Assembly: GCA_963524205.1 (NCBI GenBank)
Contig: CAURED010000002.1
Location: forward strand, 1 to 64,000
Length of the DNA: 64,000 nt
Direction: 5' to 3'
From: Aminipila sp963524205
Lineage (GTDB): Bacteria; Bacillota; Clostridia; Peptostreptococcales; Anaerovoracaceae
Shown here: piece after piece, positions 1 to 6,826 of the stretch
Position numbering within the stretch: position 1 is the stretch's first letter
How the letters are laid out: each line of letters begins with the position of its first letter
Notes under the pieces: generated by a model
Seen by the model: the letters and a program-made list of their open reading frames with translations, nothing else
Databases searched by the model: none
What the model was told of the DNA's origin: nothing
Made by a program: the position numbers and the translations under genes

Positions 1-67
1 GGTCAACGTGACCAATTGTTCCGATATTTACGTGTGGCTTATTTCTTTCAAATTTTTGCTTTGCCAT
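1..67 (-). CDS. tuf: Elongation factor Tu, N-terminal fragment
   Basis: The first 22 codons of a minus-strand gene that continues beyond the left edge. The peptide opens MAKQKFERNKPHVNIGTIGH, the invariant EF-Tu N-terminus leading into the first P-loop (GHVD). A purine-rich GGGGAGG Shine-Dalgarno lies about 8 bases before the ATG. EF-Tu is the cytosolic GTPase that delivers aminoacyl-tRNA to the ribosome. It lies directly downstream of a tRNA-Thr gene and probably shares its promoter, as is common for tuf loci in Firmicutes. Only the start is visible, so completeness cannot be judged. Confidence 0.95.
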   Translation of the reverse strand, partial: MAKQKFERNKPHVNIGTIGHVD

Positions 68-128
68 TTTAATTTTCCTCCCCTTTGCGTATTAATCTTG
101 CAAATAAATTCTTTTTTATTATTTTTGT

Positions 129-205
129 TGGAGCTGTTGAGCAGGCTTGAACTGCCGAACCTCTTCCTTACCAAGGAAGTGCTCTACCTACTGAGCTACA
201 ACAGC
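129..205 (-). tRNA. tRNA-Thr (anticodon GGT)
   Basis: A full cloverleaf reads on the minus strand. The 7-bp acceptor stem is GCTGTTG/CAACAGC, and the D-arm contains TAGCTCAGTAGGTAGAGCA. The anticodon stem is CTTCC/GGAAG with loop TTGGTAA, giving anticodon GGT (Thr). The T-arm contains GTTCAAGC, and the discriminator T is followed by an encoded CCA. It lies 61 bases upstream of tuf in the same direction. Confidence 0.96.
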
Positions 206-216
206 ACGTTATCCCT

Positions 217-245
217 ATTTTACAACATAGTACTATTATAGTCAA
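217..245 (-). promoter_or_regulatory. Sigma-A promoter for tRNA-Thr-tuf
   Basis: On the minus strand, TTGACT (240-245) and TAAAAT (217-222) are separated by exactly 17 bases. The -10 box ends 11 bases before the tRNA 5' end. This is a good vegetative promoter for a tRNA-tuf transcript. Confidence 0.75.
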
Positions 246-296
246 CAGTTGAATTACAATAGTTTCAAGTATCTAATCAACAAGAACTTTCAATAT

Positions 297-363
297 AAAA
301 AGGAACTGCCCCAAAGTAAACTAGCAACTATGTTACTAATTTATTTTGAGGCAGTCCCTTTTT
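297..363 (-). terminator. Intrinsic terminator after the EamA operon
   Basis: Long hairpin with arms AAAAAGGGACTGCC and GGCAGTTCCTTTTT (one G-U pair), followed by an AT-rich tail on the minus strand. It sits downstream of the 406-669 gene. The other strand also ends in T5, so it may work both ways. Confidence 0.75.
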
Positions 364-405
364 ATTATTAATTTAAGAAGTTTGCATTATATATCTAGTA
401 TATAT

Positions 406-669
406 TTATTTAATATATGAATTTATTGTATCGGCACCCTCTTTATGTGCGTGATAAAAAACTCTTAATTCTTTATTCTGATCAAACTCATATCTGGTTT
501 CTTCCAAAAGACCATTTGCTTCTGCAGTCATTAATGCTTCAACTACTGCTGGTTTTCTTAAAGCTTTAAAATTTCCATATTGTGCCTTTAAAGCTTCAAT
601 AACGTCATCTGCACTAGCTTCTTTTATGGTCGTAAAATATTTTAAAATAGCATAATTTAATGGTTTCAT
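406..669 (-). CDS. Small winged-helix-like protein, transporter operon
   Basis: 87-residue soluble protein of unknown function. It opens MKPLNYAILKYFTTIKEASA, and the helical pattern (helices near 3-12, 19-30, 41-52, then a charged strand pair and a basic tail) looks like a small winged-helix fold. This is a guess from residue patterning, not a family match. The start has a strong AGGAGG 9 bases upstream. The gene begins 4 bases after the EamA-type transporter stop, so the two are cotranscribed. It might be a regulator or an accessory protein of the transporter. No frameshift or unusual codon use is apparent. Confidence 0.75.
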   Translation of the reverse strand: MKPLNYAILKYFTTIKEASADDVIEALKAQYGNFKALRKPAVVEALMTAEANGLLEETRYEFDQNKELRVFYHAHKEGADTINSYIK

Positions 670-673
670 ATAA

Positions 674-1768
674 TTAAGCCTCCTTTTTTCTGAAGAAATC
701 TAATGGATTTACTGCCATTACAAGTATACCGAAAGACATAACTACAGCTGCAATCCAAGCAATTGGAGCTAAAGCCCATCCATCCTGTCCAACAATTAAC
801 CCAAGGATAATCCATGCACATAATGGTGAGAAGAATGAATAAGTAGCATTAGTAGCCATACCAAGTGCTGTACCACACATACTGTTACCCTTATACCATA
901 GGTTATAACAGTAAACTGATAAAAATCCACTTATAACAAACCAAATCATAGCTCCGCCATCTGTTGTTGCCTTAGCAAGGAGATCAAGTGAAAAACCTAA
1001 GCTTCCATTTGAAATAATTCCAAATAAAGGCACTAAGATTATTAAATTTGTAAGTCCTGAAGTAATCTGTCTTATAGTAATACCGATTTCATAATCAACC
1101 ATACAAGTTGCATATCCAGCTACACAGCCTTCAACACCCCATCCTAAAGCTGCAACAAATGCTACAATCATACCTAGTACAAGGCCCTGTGGAGCTTCTC
1201 CGCCAAACCCAGTACTTGCAATCATAAAGCTTGCTCCAAAACAAATAGCAATACCAAGTATCGTACGTGCAGTAAGCTTCTGCTTATATAATATTCTACT
1301 TAAGATTGCACCAACTGCAGGACATAATGCAGTGATTGGTACGACAATTGTACCTGCAAGCTGTAAACTTACAACATACGCAGTTGAAGCAATTGGTCCT
1401 CCAGCAAGTGCTGCAATTGCGATTAATGCTCCTGGTTTTGTTTTAACACTTCTAAAGAAGTCGCCAAGCTTACCTTTATATGCTGCAATGAGTACTGCCC
1501 AAACAGCACTGATCGTATCATTAATAGCAGCACCTAGAGCTCCCAACAAATAAGTAATTGCTATTGCTGGCAAAACAGAATTTGCTCCATACCATTCTGC
1601 CCAAATTCCAGTAGACATTCCTAATGTTAAAAATGCAGTATAAAGTCCATAAAATAGTCCTGAAATTACGCCAATTATAATACCTCTTTTAAAAAAACTT
1701 GATGATAACTTGTTTTTGGCCTCCAACAGCTTTGCATCAGCTGTTCCAGCCATCAAAACATCCTTCAT
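674..1768 (-). CDS. EamA/DMT-superfamily transporter
   Basis: 364-residue polytopic membrane protein with about ten hydrophobic helices starting near residue 28, in two internally similar halves as in the drug/metabolite transporter superfamily (EamA type). A soluble, charged N-terminal tail of about 25 residues precedes helix 1. Glycine- and proline-rich helix pairs (GGPIASTAYV near 125; GLFYGLYTAF near 38) fit the family. The start is supported by GGGAG and a good spacer. It forms an operon with the small downstream protein at 406-669. Its promoter (1815-1846) has the geometry of MerR-activated promoters, which hints at induction by a metal or small-molecule ligand. The substrate is unknown. 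Confidence 0.85.
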   Translation of the reverse strand: MKDVLMAGTADAKLLEAKNKLSSSFFKRGIIIGVISGLFYGLYTAFLTLGMSTGIWAEWYGANSVLPAIAITYLLGALGAAINDTISAVWAVLIAAYKGKLGDFFRSVKTKPGALIAIAALAGGPIASTAYVVSLQLAGTIVVPITALCPAVGAILSRILYKQKLTARTILGIAICFGASFMIASTGFGGEAPQGLVLGMIVAFVAALGWGVEGCVAGYATCMVDYEIGITIRQITSGLTNLIILVPLFGIISNGSLGFSLDLLAKATTDGGAMIWFVISGFLSVYCYNLWYKGNSMCGTALGMATNATYSFFSPLCAWIILGLIVGQDGWALAPIAWIAAVVMSFGILVMAVNPLDFFRKKEA

Positions 1769-1814
1769 AAAAATCTCCCTTCATATCTTTTATATCTTTT
1801 TTAATACAAAAGTT

Positions 1815-1846
1815 ATTTTAAGCCTTCCCCTATAGGGTAATGTCAA
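1815..1846 (-). promoter_or_regulatory. MerR-type promoter of the EamA transporter
   Basis: On the minus strand, TTGACA (1841-1846) and TAAAAT (1815-1820) are 20 bases apart rather than 17. The spacer holds a 16-base dyad, TTnCCCTATAGGGnAA (1825-1840), with a single mismatched pair. An over-long 19-20-bp spacer filled by a dyad is the hallmark of promoters untwisted by MerR-family activators. No MerR gene is present in this window, so the regulator would act in trans. Confidence 0.6.
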
Positions 1847-1896
1847 CATTTTTTTTGCTATTTTTTCAAATTTCGACATTTCCAGATTTTTCATAC

Positions 1897-1934
1897 AAAA
1901 AAATCTCGGAAAGTAATATTACTTTGCGAGATTT
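1897..1934 (-). terminator. Intrinsic terminator after sigH
   Basis: Minus-strand hairpin with AAATCTCG/CGAGATTT arms extended inward by AAAGTAAT/ATTACTTT around one C-C mismatch, followed by a T-run. It lies 10 bases after the sigH stop and ends the folA-rlmB-sigH transcript. Confidence 0.85.
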
Positions 1935-1943
1935 TCGTCTTTT

Positions 1944-2579
1944 TTATACTCCATTTAAATGGTTTTCTAATTTTTTCCTTATTCTCTGTAATGCATTATC
2001 AATGGATTTTGGCGATTTATCCATTAATTTTCCAATTTCATAGTAATTTTTTCCTTGAAGGAATTCAACCAGCACTTTGCTTTCTAATTCACTAAAAAAG
2101 CTTTTCCCTTGGTTTTCCAACCTCTCCATTTTTTCTTTCATTATTATAATAGATTCAGGATTTTCTTGTAAACTTGAATGTAATGTGTCTGCAAGGCTTA
2201 AATCATTATTCTCATTAGAACTATTATTGTCTATGGAGATTGATGTATTCAAAGGTGAATATTTCATCCTGGTTGCTTGTTTAACTGCTGATAAAATCTG
2301 TCTGTTTATACAAAGGTCAGCATATGTCCTAAAGCTTGCATTTTTTCCTTCCCTATAACTATGAATAGCTTTAAATAGACCTATCATACCTTCTTGCATT
2401 ACATCTTCGGCATCACCACCCGCGACAAAATAGAAATGGGATTTGTTCTTGATAACTGTCTTATATTTTCGAATCAAAGTTTCTTCAGCAAGGTCATCTC
2501 TAGCCTGCGCTAAAACTACAAGCTGTTCATCACTTAATTGATTATAATCTTCCTGCATCTCTTTGTTTTCGTACCTCAC
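1944..2579 (-). CDS. sigH: Stage 0 sporulation sigma factor SigH
   Basis: 211-residue sigma-70-family protein. Region 2 is clear (DAEDVMQEGMIGLFKAIHSY near 58-77, then FRTYADLCINRQI). Region 4 lies at the C-terminus (LESKVLVEFLQGKNYYEIGK, then SPKSIDNALQRIRKKL). This matches SigH, the RNA polymerase sigma factor of early sporulation and transition-state genes in Bacilli and Clostridia. The location directly after rlmB is the conserved SigH locus. The first in-frame start is GTG at 2579, overlapping the rlmB end by 38 bases; an ATG at 2558 is an alternative. Neither has a strong Shine-Dalgarno, suggesting translational coupling to rlmB. A terminator follows. Confidence 0.92.
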   Translation of the reverse strand: MRYENKEMQEDYNQLSDEQLVVLAQARDDLAEETLIRKYKTVIKNKSHFYFVAGGDAEDVMQEGMIGLFKAIHSYREGKNASFRTYADLCINRQILSAVKQATRMKYSPLNTSISIDNNSSNENNDLSLADTLHSSLQENPESIIIMKEKMERLENQGKSFFSELESKVLVEFLQGKNYYEIGKLMDKSPKSIDNALQRIRKKLENHLNGV

Positions 2580-3297
2580 ACATTAAAACCGCAGCAGCAT
2601 TAGAAGCATTTAAAGATGTAATTTTTCCTACCATAGGTATGGACACAACAAAATCACATTTTTCTTTAACTAACCGACTTATGCCAAAGCCCTCACTACC
2701 TATAACTATGGCTGCCGCACCCTTTAAATCAGTTTTATAATAAGAGTCACCATCCATATCACAGGCATAAATCCAAATACCTTTTTCCTTTAAGCTGTCT
2801 ATGGTCTGTGCTATATTGGAAACTTTGGCACAAGAAACATATTCTACAGCCCCTGCAGACGCTTTTGCAACTACATCAGTGATGCCCACCGCTCTCCTTT
2901 TAGGAATAATAATTCCGTGAGCTCCACAAACTTCTGCTGTACGCATAATTGCGCCTAAATTATGGGGATCCTCCAAATTGTCCAAAATCATTATAAATGG
3001 GGGTTCGCCACGTTTTTCAGCAACCTCAAGGATGTCTTCTACCTCACAATAACTGTAAGAAGATACATAAGCAGCCACCCCTTGATGGGGACTACCATTT
3101 GAAAGCCTGTCTAATATAGATTTATCCGCCATAGTAATGGGAATTTTCTTGTCTTTTGCCATACCCACAATTTTCTTTATAGAACCTTCAGCACCTTTAC
3201 CGACAATTAGCTTTTCTATTTCTCTTTCACTTCGTAATGCTTCCATCACTGGATTTCTTCCTACAATAATGTTGTTGTTTGTGTTTTCTGTTTCCAA
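2542..3297 (-). CDS. rlmB: 23S rRNA (guanosine-2'-O-)-methyltransferase RlmB
   Basis: 251-residue SpoU/TrmH-family methyltransferase that modifies a 23S rRNA guanosine using S-adenosylmethionine. The N-terminal L30e-like substrate domain begins with IVGRNPVMEAL. The knotted SPOUT domain carries the three family motifs: LDNLEDPHNLGAIMRTAE, IVIGSEGFGI and IPMVGKITSLNASNAAAVLM. I chose TTG at 3297 as the start because AGGAG lies just upstream and it begins one base after the folA stop. A longer frame running back into folA is unlikely. The order rlmB-sigH is conserved in Firmicutes (often with yacP between, absent here). Confidence 0.93.
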   Translation of the reverse strand: METENTNNNIIVGRNPVMEALRSEREIEKLIVGKGAEGSIKKIVGMAKDKKIPITMADKSILDRLSNGSPHQGVAAYVSSYSYCEVEDILEVAEKRGEPPFIMILDNLEDPHNLGAIMRTAEVCGAHGIIIPKRRAVGITDVVAKASAGAVEYVSCAKVSNIAQTIDSLKEKGIWIYACDMDGDSYYKTDLKGAAAIVIGSEGFGISRLVKEKCDFVVSIPMVGKITSLNASNAAAVLMCEVRKQRDAGRL

Positions 3298-3298
3298 A

Positions 3299-3784
3299 CT
3301 ATTTTCTCCTATATTCTGTAAATTTATATTGTAAGTCCTTATGCTCCTGCATATCACTTTCCCAAACCAGTTCAACATCCTGACGTTTGTCAAGGTTTTC
3401 AAAATGTCTGTCTGCATCAAAAGTATTAAAGATTTTCGTTATAAAATATGTATCACACTTTTCCAACATATCCGCATAAACCTTTGCTCCCCCAATAATG
3501 TACACGTCATTTGAATCATATTGCTCTAACTCTTTAAAAAGTTCTTCTTCAGAATGACATACTGTGCAACCAACAGTATATTCTTTGTCAGAAGATAAAA
3601 CAATATTTGTTCTTCCTGGTAAAGGTTTCTGACCAGGCAGTGATTCTAGAGTTTTTCTCCCCATCACCACAACTTTTCCTAAAGTTTTTTCTTTAAAATA
3701 TTTTAAATCATTTGGAATATAAGTAAGTAAATTATTATCCTTACCTATACCCCAATTATTGTCTGCTGCTACAATTATCTTCAT
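3299..3784 (-). CDS. folA: Dihydrofolate reductase
   Basis: 161 residues, the normal size for DHFR, which reduces dihydrofolate to tetrahydrofolate with NADPH. Visible motifs are the N-terminal strand MKIIVAADNNWGIGKDN, the folate-loop helix ending IPNDLKYFK, the NADPH-binding VVMGRKTLESLPGQKPLPGR, and VYIIGGAKVY. AAAGGAG precedes the ATG. Pairing with thyA about 1.5 kb upstream makes sense, because ThyA generates dihydrofolate that DHFR must recycle. It leads the folA-rlmB-sigH unit, driven by the promoter at 3860-3888. Confidence 0.95.
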   Translation of the reverse strand: MKIIVAADNNWGIGKDNNLLTYIPNDLKYFKEKTLGKVVVMGRKTLESLPGQKPLPGRTNIVLSSDKEYTVGCTVCHSEEELFKELEQYDSNDVYIIGGAKVYADMLEKCDTYFITKIFNTFDADRHFENLDKRQDVELVWESDMQEHKDLQYKFTEYRRK

Positions 3785-3859
3785 GCATATTGCTCCTTTT
3801 AATTATAAATATATTCATATCTTGGAAATGCTATATTTATATGTTCTATTTTGTAGAAG

Positions 3860-3888
3860 AGTATATCAACAAATAAGCTATGCGTCAA
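3860..3888 (-). promoter_or_regulatory. Sigma-A promoter for folA-rlmB-sigH
   Basis: Minus strand TTGACG (3883-3888), 17-base spacer, TATACT (3860-3865). It lies between the rnz stop and the folA start, so sigH transcription can begin here independently of rnz. Confidence 0.75.
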
Positions 3889-3900
3889 GTTGTCATCTTT

Positions 3901-4806
3901 TTAAAGGGTTAAGCGTATGCCATCATATGCTGCAATAGTTTTGGGGAAAATTTTACGCACATTATCAATGTATATTTCTGGTTTTGTCAAAGCTGGGCTA
4001 TAATGGGTAAGCCATAATTTTTTTACAGCTGCTTCTTTTGCAAGTTCCGCACTGTCAGAATATATCATATGCCCTTTTTTAGACATCATATCATGCTTGT
4101 CCGTCTCACCATACATACCCTCACTTATGAGTAAATCTGCACCATATGCAAAAGGTATCATTGTATCTGTAAGTTGCGTATCTGTAAAGTAGCAAACTTT
4201 AATAGAAGGCCGCTCACCATCCAATACAGCTTCAGGAGCTATGATACGGCCATCTTCTAATCTTACACATTGCCCTTCATGAAGAGTTTTAAAATTTATC
4301 TTTGATATCCCAAGCACACTGGCCTTTTGAGGATTAAATATTGGTTTACGTTTTGCTGTAATGCCATACCCAAAGCAGGGAACTCCATGATTTAAGGGTA
4401 AGTAAGAGATTGTTAATTCATTTTCCTCAAAATCTCCTGCTTCTTCTAATTCTTTTATTTTAAGTGAAAATGGAAGAATTGGCGCAATTACGGTTAAAGA
4501 GCTTACCACCCTTTCTAAGCCGACTGGGCCTACTATGGTAAGCGGCGTTGTTTTGCCGCTATTTCCCAAAGTAAGCAAAAGGCCCGGCAGACCTGCTATG
4601 TGATCAGCATGAAAATGGGTAATCAGTAATAAGTGTAGATGACTAAGTTTACATTGGGCTTTTTTAAGCGCTATCTGCGTACCTTCCCCACAATCAATTA
4701 AAAGAGCTTTACCCTTGTACTTCATCCAGCAAGAGGACAGCCACCTGTTTTCCAGAGGCATCATCCCCCCTGTTCCGGGCAAACACACATCTAATATTTT
4801 GCTCAT
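3901..4806 (-). CDS. rnz: Ribonuclease Z (metallo-beta-lactamase fold)
   Basis: 301-residue zinc hydrolase of the tRNase Z type, which cuts the 3' trailer of tRNA precursors. It shows the metal-binding HFHADH (64-69) after an IDCGEGTQIAL strand-helix. The RNase Z-typical HGVPCFGY segment is near 155, and the later metal ligands lie in CYFTDTQ and LWLTHYSP. Length agrees with the ~300-residue family. The second residue of the core motif is Phe where Leu is common, a mild variation. GGAGG precedes the start. The small gene at 4854-5000 lies 47 bases upstream and may be cotranscribed. Confidence 0.88.
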   Translation of the reverse strand: MSKILDVCLPGTGGMMPLENRWLSSCWMKYKGKALLIDCGEGTQIALKKAQCKLSHLHLLLITHFHADHIAGLPGLLLTLGNSGKTTPLTIVGPVGLERVVSSLTVIAPILPFSLKIKELEEAGDFEENELTISYLPLNHGVPCFGYGITAKRKPIFNPQKASVLGISKINFKTLHEGQCVRLEDGRIIAPEAVLDGERPSIKVCYFTDTQLTDTMIPFAYGADLLISEGMYGETDKHDMMSKKGHMIYSDSAELAKEAAVKKLWLTHYSPALTKPEIYIDNVRKIFPKTIAAYDGIRLTL

Positions 4807-4853
4807 CTACTTGCCCTCCATTCTATACAATTCATTGCAATGAACCGCTATTA

Positions 4854-5000
4854 CTATTTACTTTTTTCATTTTTACCGTTATGCACACCTATTTTATGTC
4901 CATTTATTATTCCTAGATCTTCATTTTCTTTAGGATTAATCTTTCTTAGCTCTGGATTGCTTTTTGGCCTGTCTTTCATTCTATTTTTGTTATTGTCCAT
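4854..5000 (-). CDS. Small hydrophilic protein of unknown function
   Basis: A 48-codon frame (MDNNKNRMKDRPKSNPELRK..., ending in two nearby stops), too short for ordinary gene callers. It is very hydrophilic and rich in Asn, Lys and Glu, with no hydrophobic segment. AAAGGA sits 6-7 bases before the ATG, and the frame reads toward rnz. The structured repeat (5019-5101) lies immediately upstream, so it would form the 5' leader. I recognise no family. It could be a real small protein or a chance frame. Confidence 0.45.
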   Translation of the reverse strand: MDNNKNRMKDRPKSNPELRKINPKENEDLGIINGHKIGVHNGKNEKSK

Positions 5001-5018
5001 AATATTTTCCTTTCGTAT

Positions 5019-5101
5019 TATGACCTATCCCAATTTGTGAAACAAATTGCCGAAAGGTCAGATGCTAAAAAATCACAAACTTTATTTGTAGATTTTTATC
5101 G
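5019..5101. repeat. Structured ~82-bp repeat, copy A
   Basis: First of three near-identical copies (others at 31450-31531 and 31535-31616). On the plus strand it reads TATGACCTATCCCAATTTGT, then GAAACAAATTG, AAGGTCAGATGC, and a second hairpin AAAAATC...GATTTTTATC. GACCT pairs with AGGTC around the perfect hairpin CAATTTG/CAAATTG. In the second hairpin the arms AAAAATC/GATTTTT are kept although the loop differs among copies. No open reading frame lies inside. Confidence 0.85.
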
Positions 5102-5226
5102 CATATATTATTAATATATACGTTATTTAGTATTTATATATATAAACAGATTTATTCAACCAATATCAATCTCCGCCTTATGTAATAAATGCCGATTTTT
5201 TCCCTTTGTAATGCAGGAAAGCAAAG

Positions 5227-5256
5227 AAAAACCGACTTATCACCAAGTCGGTTTTT
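5227..5256 (-). terminator. Intrinsic terminator after thyA
   Basis: Perfect 12-bp hairpin AAAAACCGACTT/AAGTCGGTTTTT with a 6-base loop, 10 bases after the thyA stop. A/T-rich arms on both sides allow bidirectional use. Confidence 0.85.
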
Positions 5257-5265
5257 TAACTAATC

Positions 5266-6096
5266 TTAAATTGCAATGGGTATATTTTTAATTTGAGGAT
5301 TCTTTTCGTAATTCTCAATCTTAATATCATCTATTGTAAATTGATAAAAATCCTTAACCTCAGGATTCAATGAAAATTTAGGTGCTGAAAACTGTGGTCT
5401 ATTTATCATTTCTTCTATAACTGGCACATGGCGGTCATATATATGTGCATCTGCAATAACATGTACCAACTCTCCAACTTCAAATCCACATACTTGTGCC
5501 AGCATATGCACTAAAATAGAATATTGGATAACATTCCAGTTGTTCGCAGCTAAAATATCTTGGGAACGCTGATTTAAAATAGCATTTAACTTATTTCCTG
5601 TAACATTAAAAGTCATGCTGTAAGCACATGGTTCTAAATTCATTTCAGTTAAATCCTGAAAATTAAATATATTAGTCAGTATTCTCCTTGAATACGGTGT
5701 ATTTTTAAGTTGCCATATGACATTGTCTACCTGATCCATTACGCCTTGAGCAAACTTATATTTCTGAGCCAATTGATAGCCATAAGCCTTTCCAATGGTT
5801 CCTTGCTCATCAGCCCATTCATCCCAAATGTGACTGTTTAAATCTTCAATCCTATTTGATTTTTTTTGCCAAATCCAAAGTAATTCGTCAAAAGCGGATT
5901 TTATAGCTGTTGGTCTTAACGTCAGCGCAGGAAACTCCTCCTGCAGGTTATATCTGTTTACTACTCCAAAACGCTTTATTGTGTGTGCAGGAGTTCCATC
6001 CTCCCATTTTGCTCTAACAATTTGTCCCTCTGAAGAATATCCATTTTCTAATATGTCTCTGCACATATTTACAAATAATACATCTGCTTTACTCAT
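5266..6096 (-). CDS. thyA: Thymidylate synthase (folate-dependent)
   Basis: 276-residue ThyA that methylates dUMP to dTMP with methylene-tetrahydrofolate, releasing dihydrofolate. The catalytic cysteine is C157 in LEPCAYSMTFNV. The dUMP-binding segment follows in QRSQDILAANNWNVIQYSIL, and the late DAHIYDRHVP fits the family. I start at ATG 6096 because AAAGGTGG lies 5 bases upstream; the in-frame GTG at 6105 falls inside that Shine-Dalgarno. It lies in the mrnC-rlmB interval where, in several clostridia I recall, the flavin-dependent thyX is found. With folA nearby the ThyA route is complete. Confidence 0.95.
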   Translation of the reverse strand: MSKADVLFVNMCRDILENGYSSEGQIVRAKWEDGTPAHTIKRFGVVNRYNLQEEFPALTLRPTAIKSAFDELLWIWQKKSNRIEDLNSHIWDEWADEQGTIGKAYGYQLAQKYKFAQGVMDQVDNVIWQLKNTPYSRRILTNIFNFQDLTEMNLEPCAYSMTFNVTGNKLNAILNQRSQDILAANNWNVIQYSILVHMLAQVCGFEVGELVHVIADAHIYDRHVPVIEEMINRPQFSAPKFSLNPEVKDFYQFTIDDIKIENYEKNPQIKNIPIAI

Positions 6097-6142
6097 TCTT
6101 TCCACCTTTCAACATACAGAAGCTAATTTCATCCCCTTGTTT

Positions 6143-6340
6143 CTACATTATAAAATATTTCACAATAATACCGACAACTCCCAATACTATAATTGCTAAA
6201 TATACTTTGGCGGCAGGGCTCCAGCCTGTCTGCGGATGCTCCCGATTATATTCATCATTTTGCTTGCCGACTTCCCTGTTAGTTAAGTAATAGTCCCACA
6301 TAAAGTCTTTAAACTTATTTCTTACCTTTTTTCCTGACAT
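6143..6340 (-). CDS. Small C-tail-anchored membrane protein, unknown
   Basis: 65 residues. A basic, soluble N-terminal half (SGKKVRNKFKDFMWDYYL..., then a Pro/Trp-containing linker) is followed by one hydrophobic helix, VYLAIIVLGVVGIIVKYFIM, at the extreme C-terminus. It would be a single-pass protein with a cytoplasmic head. ATG 6340 has GGAG at good spacing, and the gene overlaps the mrnC end by 26 bases, implying translational coupling. I recognise no family. Proximity suggests a link to the mrnC-thyA transcript but no function can be assigned. Confidence 0.7.
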   Translation of the reverse strand: MSGKKVRNKFKDFMWDYYLTNREVGKQNDEYNREHPQTGWSPAAKVYLAIIVLGVVGIIVKYFIM

Positions 6341-6728
6341 CACTAATCTCCGCCTTGTCTATCAGTGCTATCGCCTGATCAATTACCTCTTCCTGCCTTT
6401 CTACATTTCCTGATAAATATAGAAAACCTACAAGAGCCTCAAACGCTGTTGCTAGTTTGTATGTAACAGGATCAGCATTTTGAGGTTTAGATGTTATTTT
6501 TTTATTTCTTGCACGTTTAACAAGAGTTTGTTCACTTTCAGTCAAAGATTCCATCATTTTCTTTATGGCCAAAGCCTGCCCTTCAGCGCGAACAAACTTT
6601 ACTGCTAATTTATTTTGTTTGTTTACATTAACAGAATCCTTTTGCAAAACGTATTTACGTACATAGACTTCATATACTGCATCACCTATATAGGCTAGGG
6701 CTGTTGTGTTAATTTTATTTACTTCCAT
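6315..6728 (-). CDS. mrnC: Mini-ribonuclease III
   Basis: 137-residue stand-alone RNase III catalytic domain without a dsRNA-binding domain, which matures 23S rRNA in Firmicutes. Visible are ALAYIGDAVYEVYVRKYVL (RNase III signature with catalytic D) and the second acidic helix ATAFEALVGFLYLSG. Start chosen at ATG 6728 because AAGGA lies 7 bases before it; an upstream in-frame ATG at 6749 lacks a Shine-Dalgarno and would add seven residues. It follows cysS, the conserved order. A hairpin separates the two and may lower expression relative to cysS. Confidence 0.93.
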   Translation of the reverse strand: MEVNKINTTALAYIGDAVYEVYVRKYVLQKDSVNVNKQNKLAVKFVRAEGQALAIKKMMESLTESEQTLVKRARNKKITSKPQNADPVTYKLATAFEALVGFLYLSGNVERQEEVIDQAIALIDKAEISDVRKKGKK

Positions 6729-6757
6729 CTGTAAATCCTTATTCTTCATTTGCGCAA

Positions 6758-6789
6758 AATACCCTTTCTCAATATATCAAAAGGGTATT
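6758..6789 (-). terminator. Hairpin between cysS and mrnC
   Basis: Perfect 10-bp stem AATACCCTTT/AAAGGGTATT with a 12-base loop, ending only in TTTTGCGC on the minus strand. The short T-run suggests a leaky terminator or an RNA-processing/stability hairpin rather than a full stop. Confidence 0.5.
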
Positions 6790-6826
6790 CTGGTTAATAG
6801 TCTTATTTGTTTAGTTCTACTGTCTA

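Noticed and set aside
8..241. Plus-strand open frame covering the tuf start and tRNA-Thr
   Set aside because: It lies across an obvious tRNA and the EF-Tu N-terminus on the other strand and has no coding features of its own.
4840..5040. Hydrophobic plus-strand open frame
   Set aside because: It is the reverse complement of the better-supported small minus-strand gene at 4854-5000 and of the repeat, and lacks a ribosome site.
5019..5101. The repeat as a known riboswitch with terminator
   Set aside because: I could not match it to c-di-GMP, fluoride, ZTP or T-box consensus elements, and no plus-strand gene follows; the structured-repeat reading is more economical.
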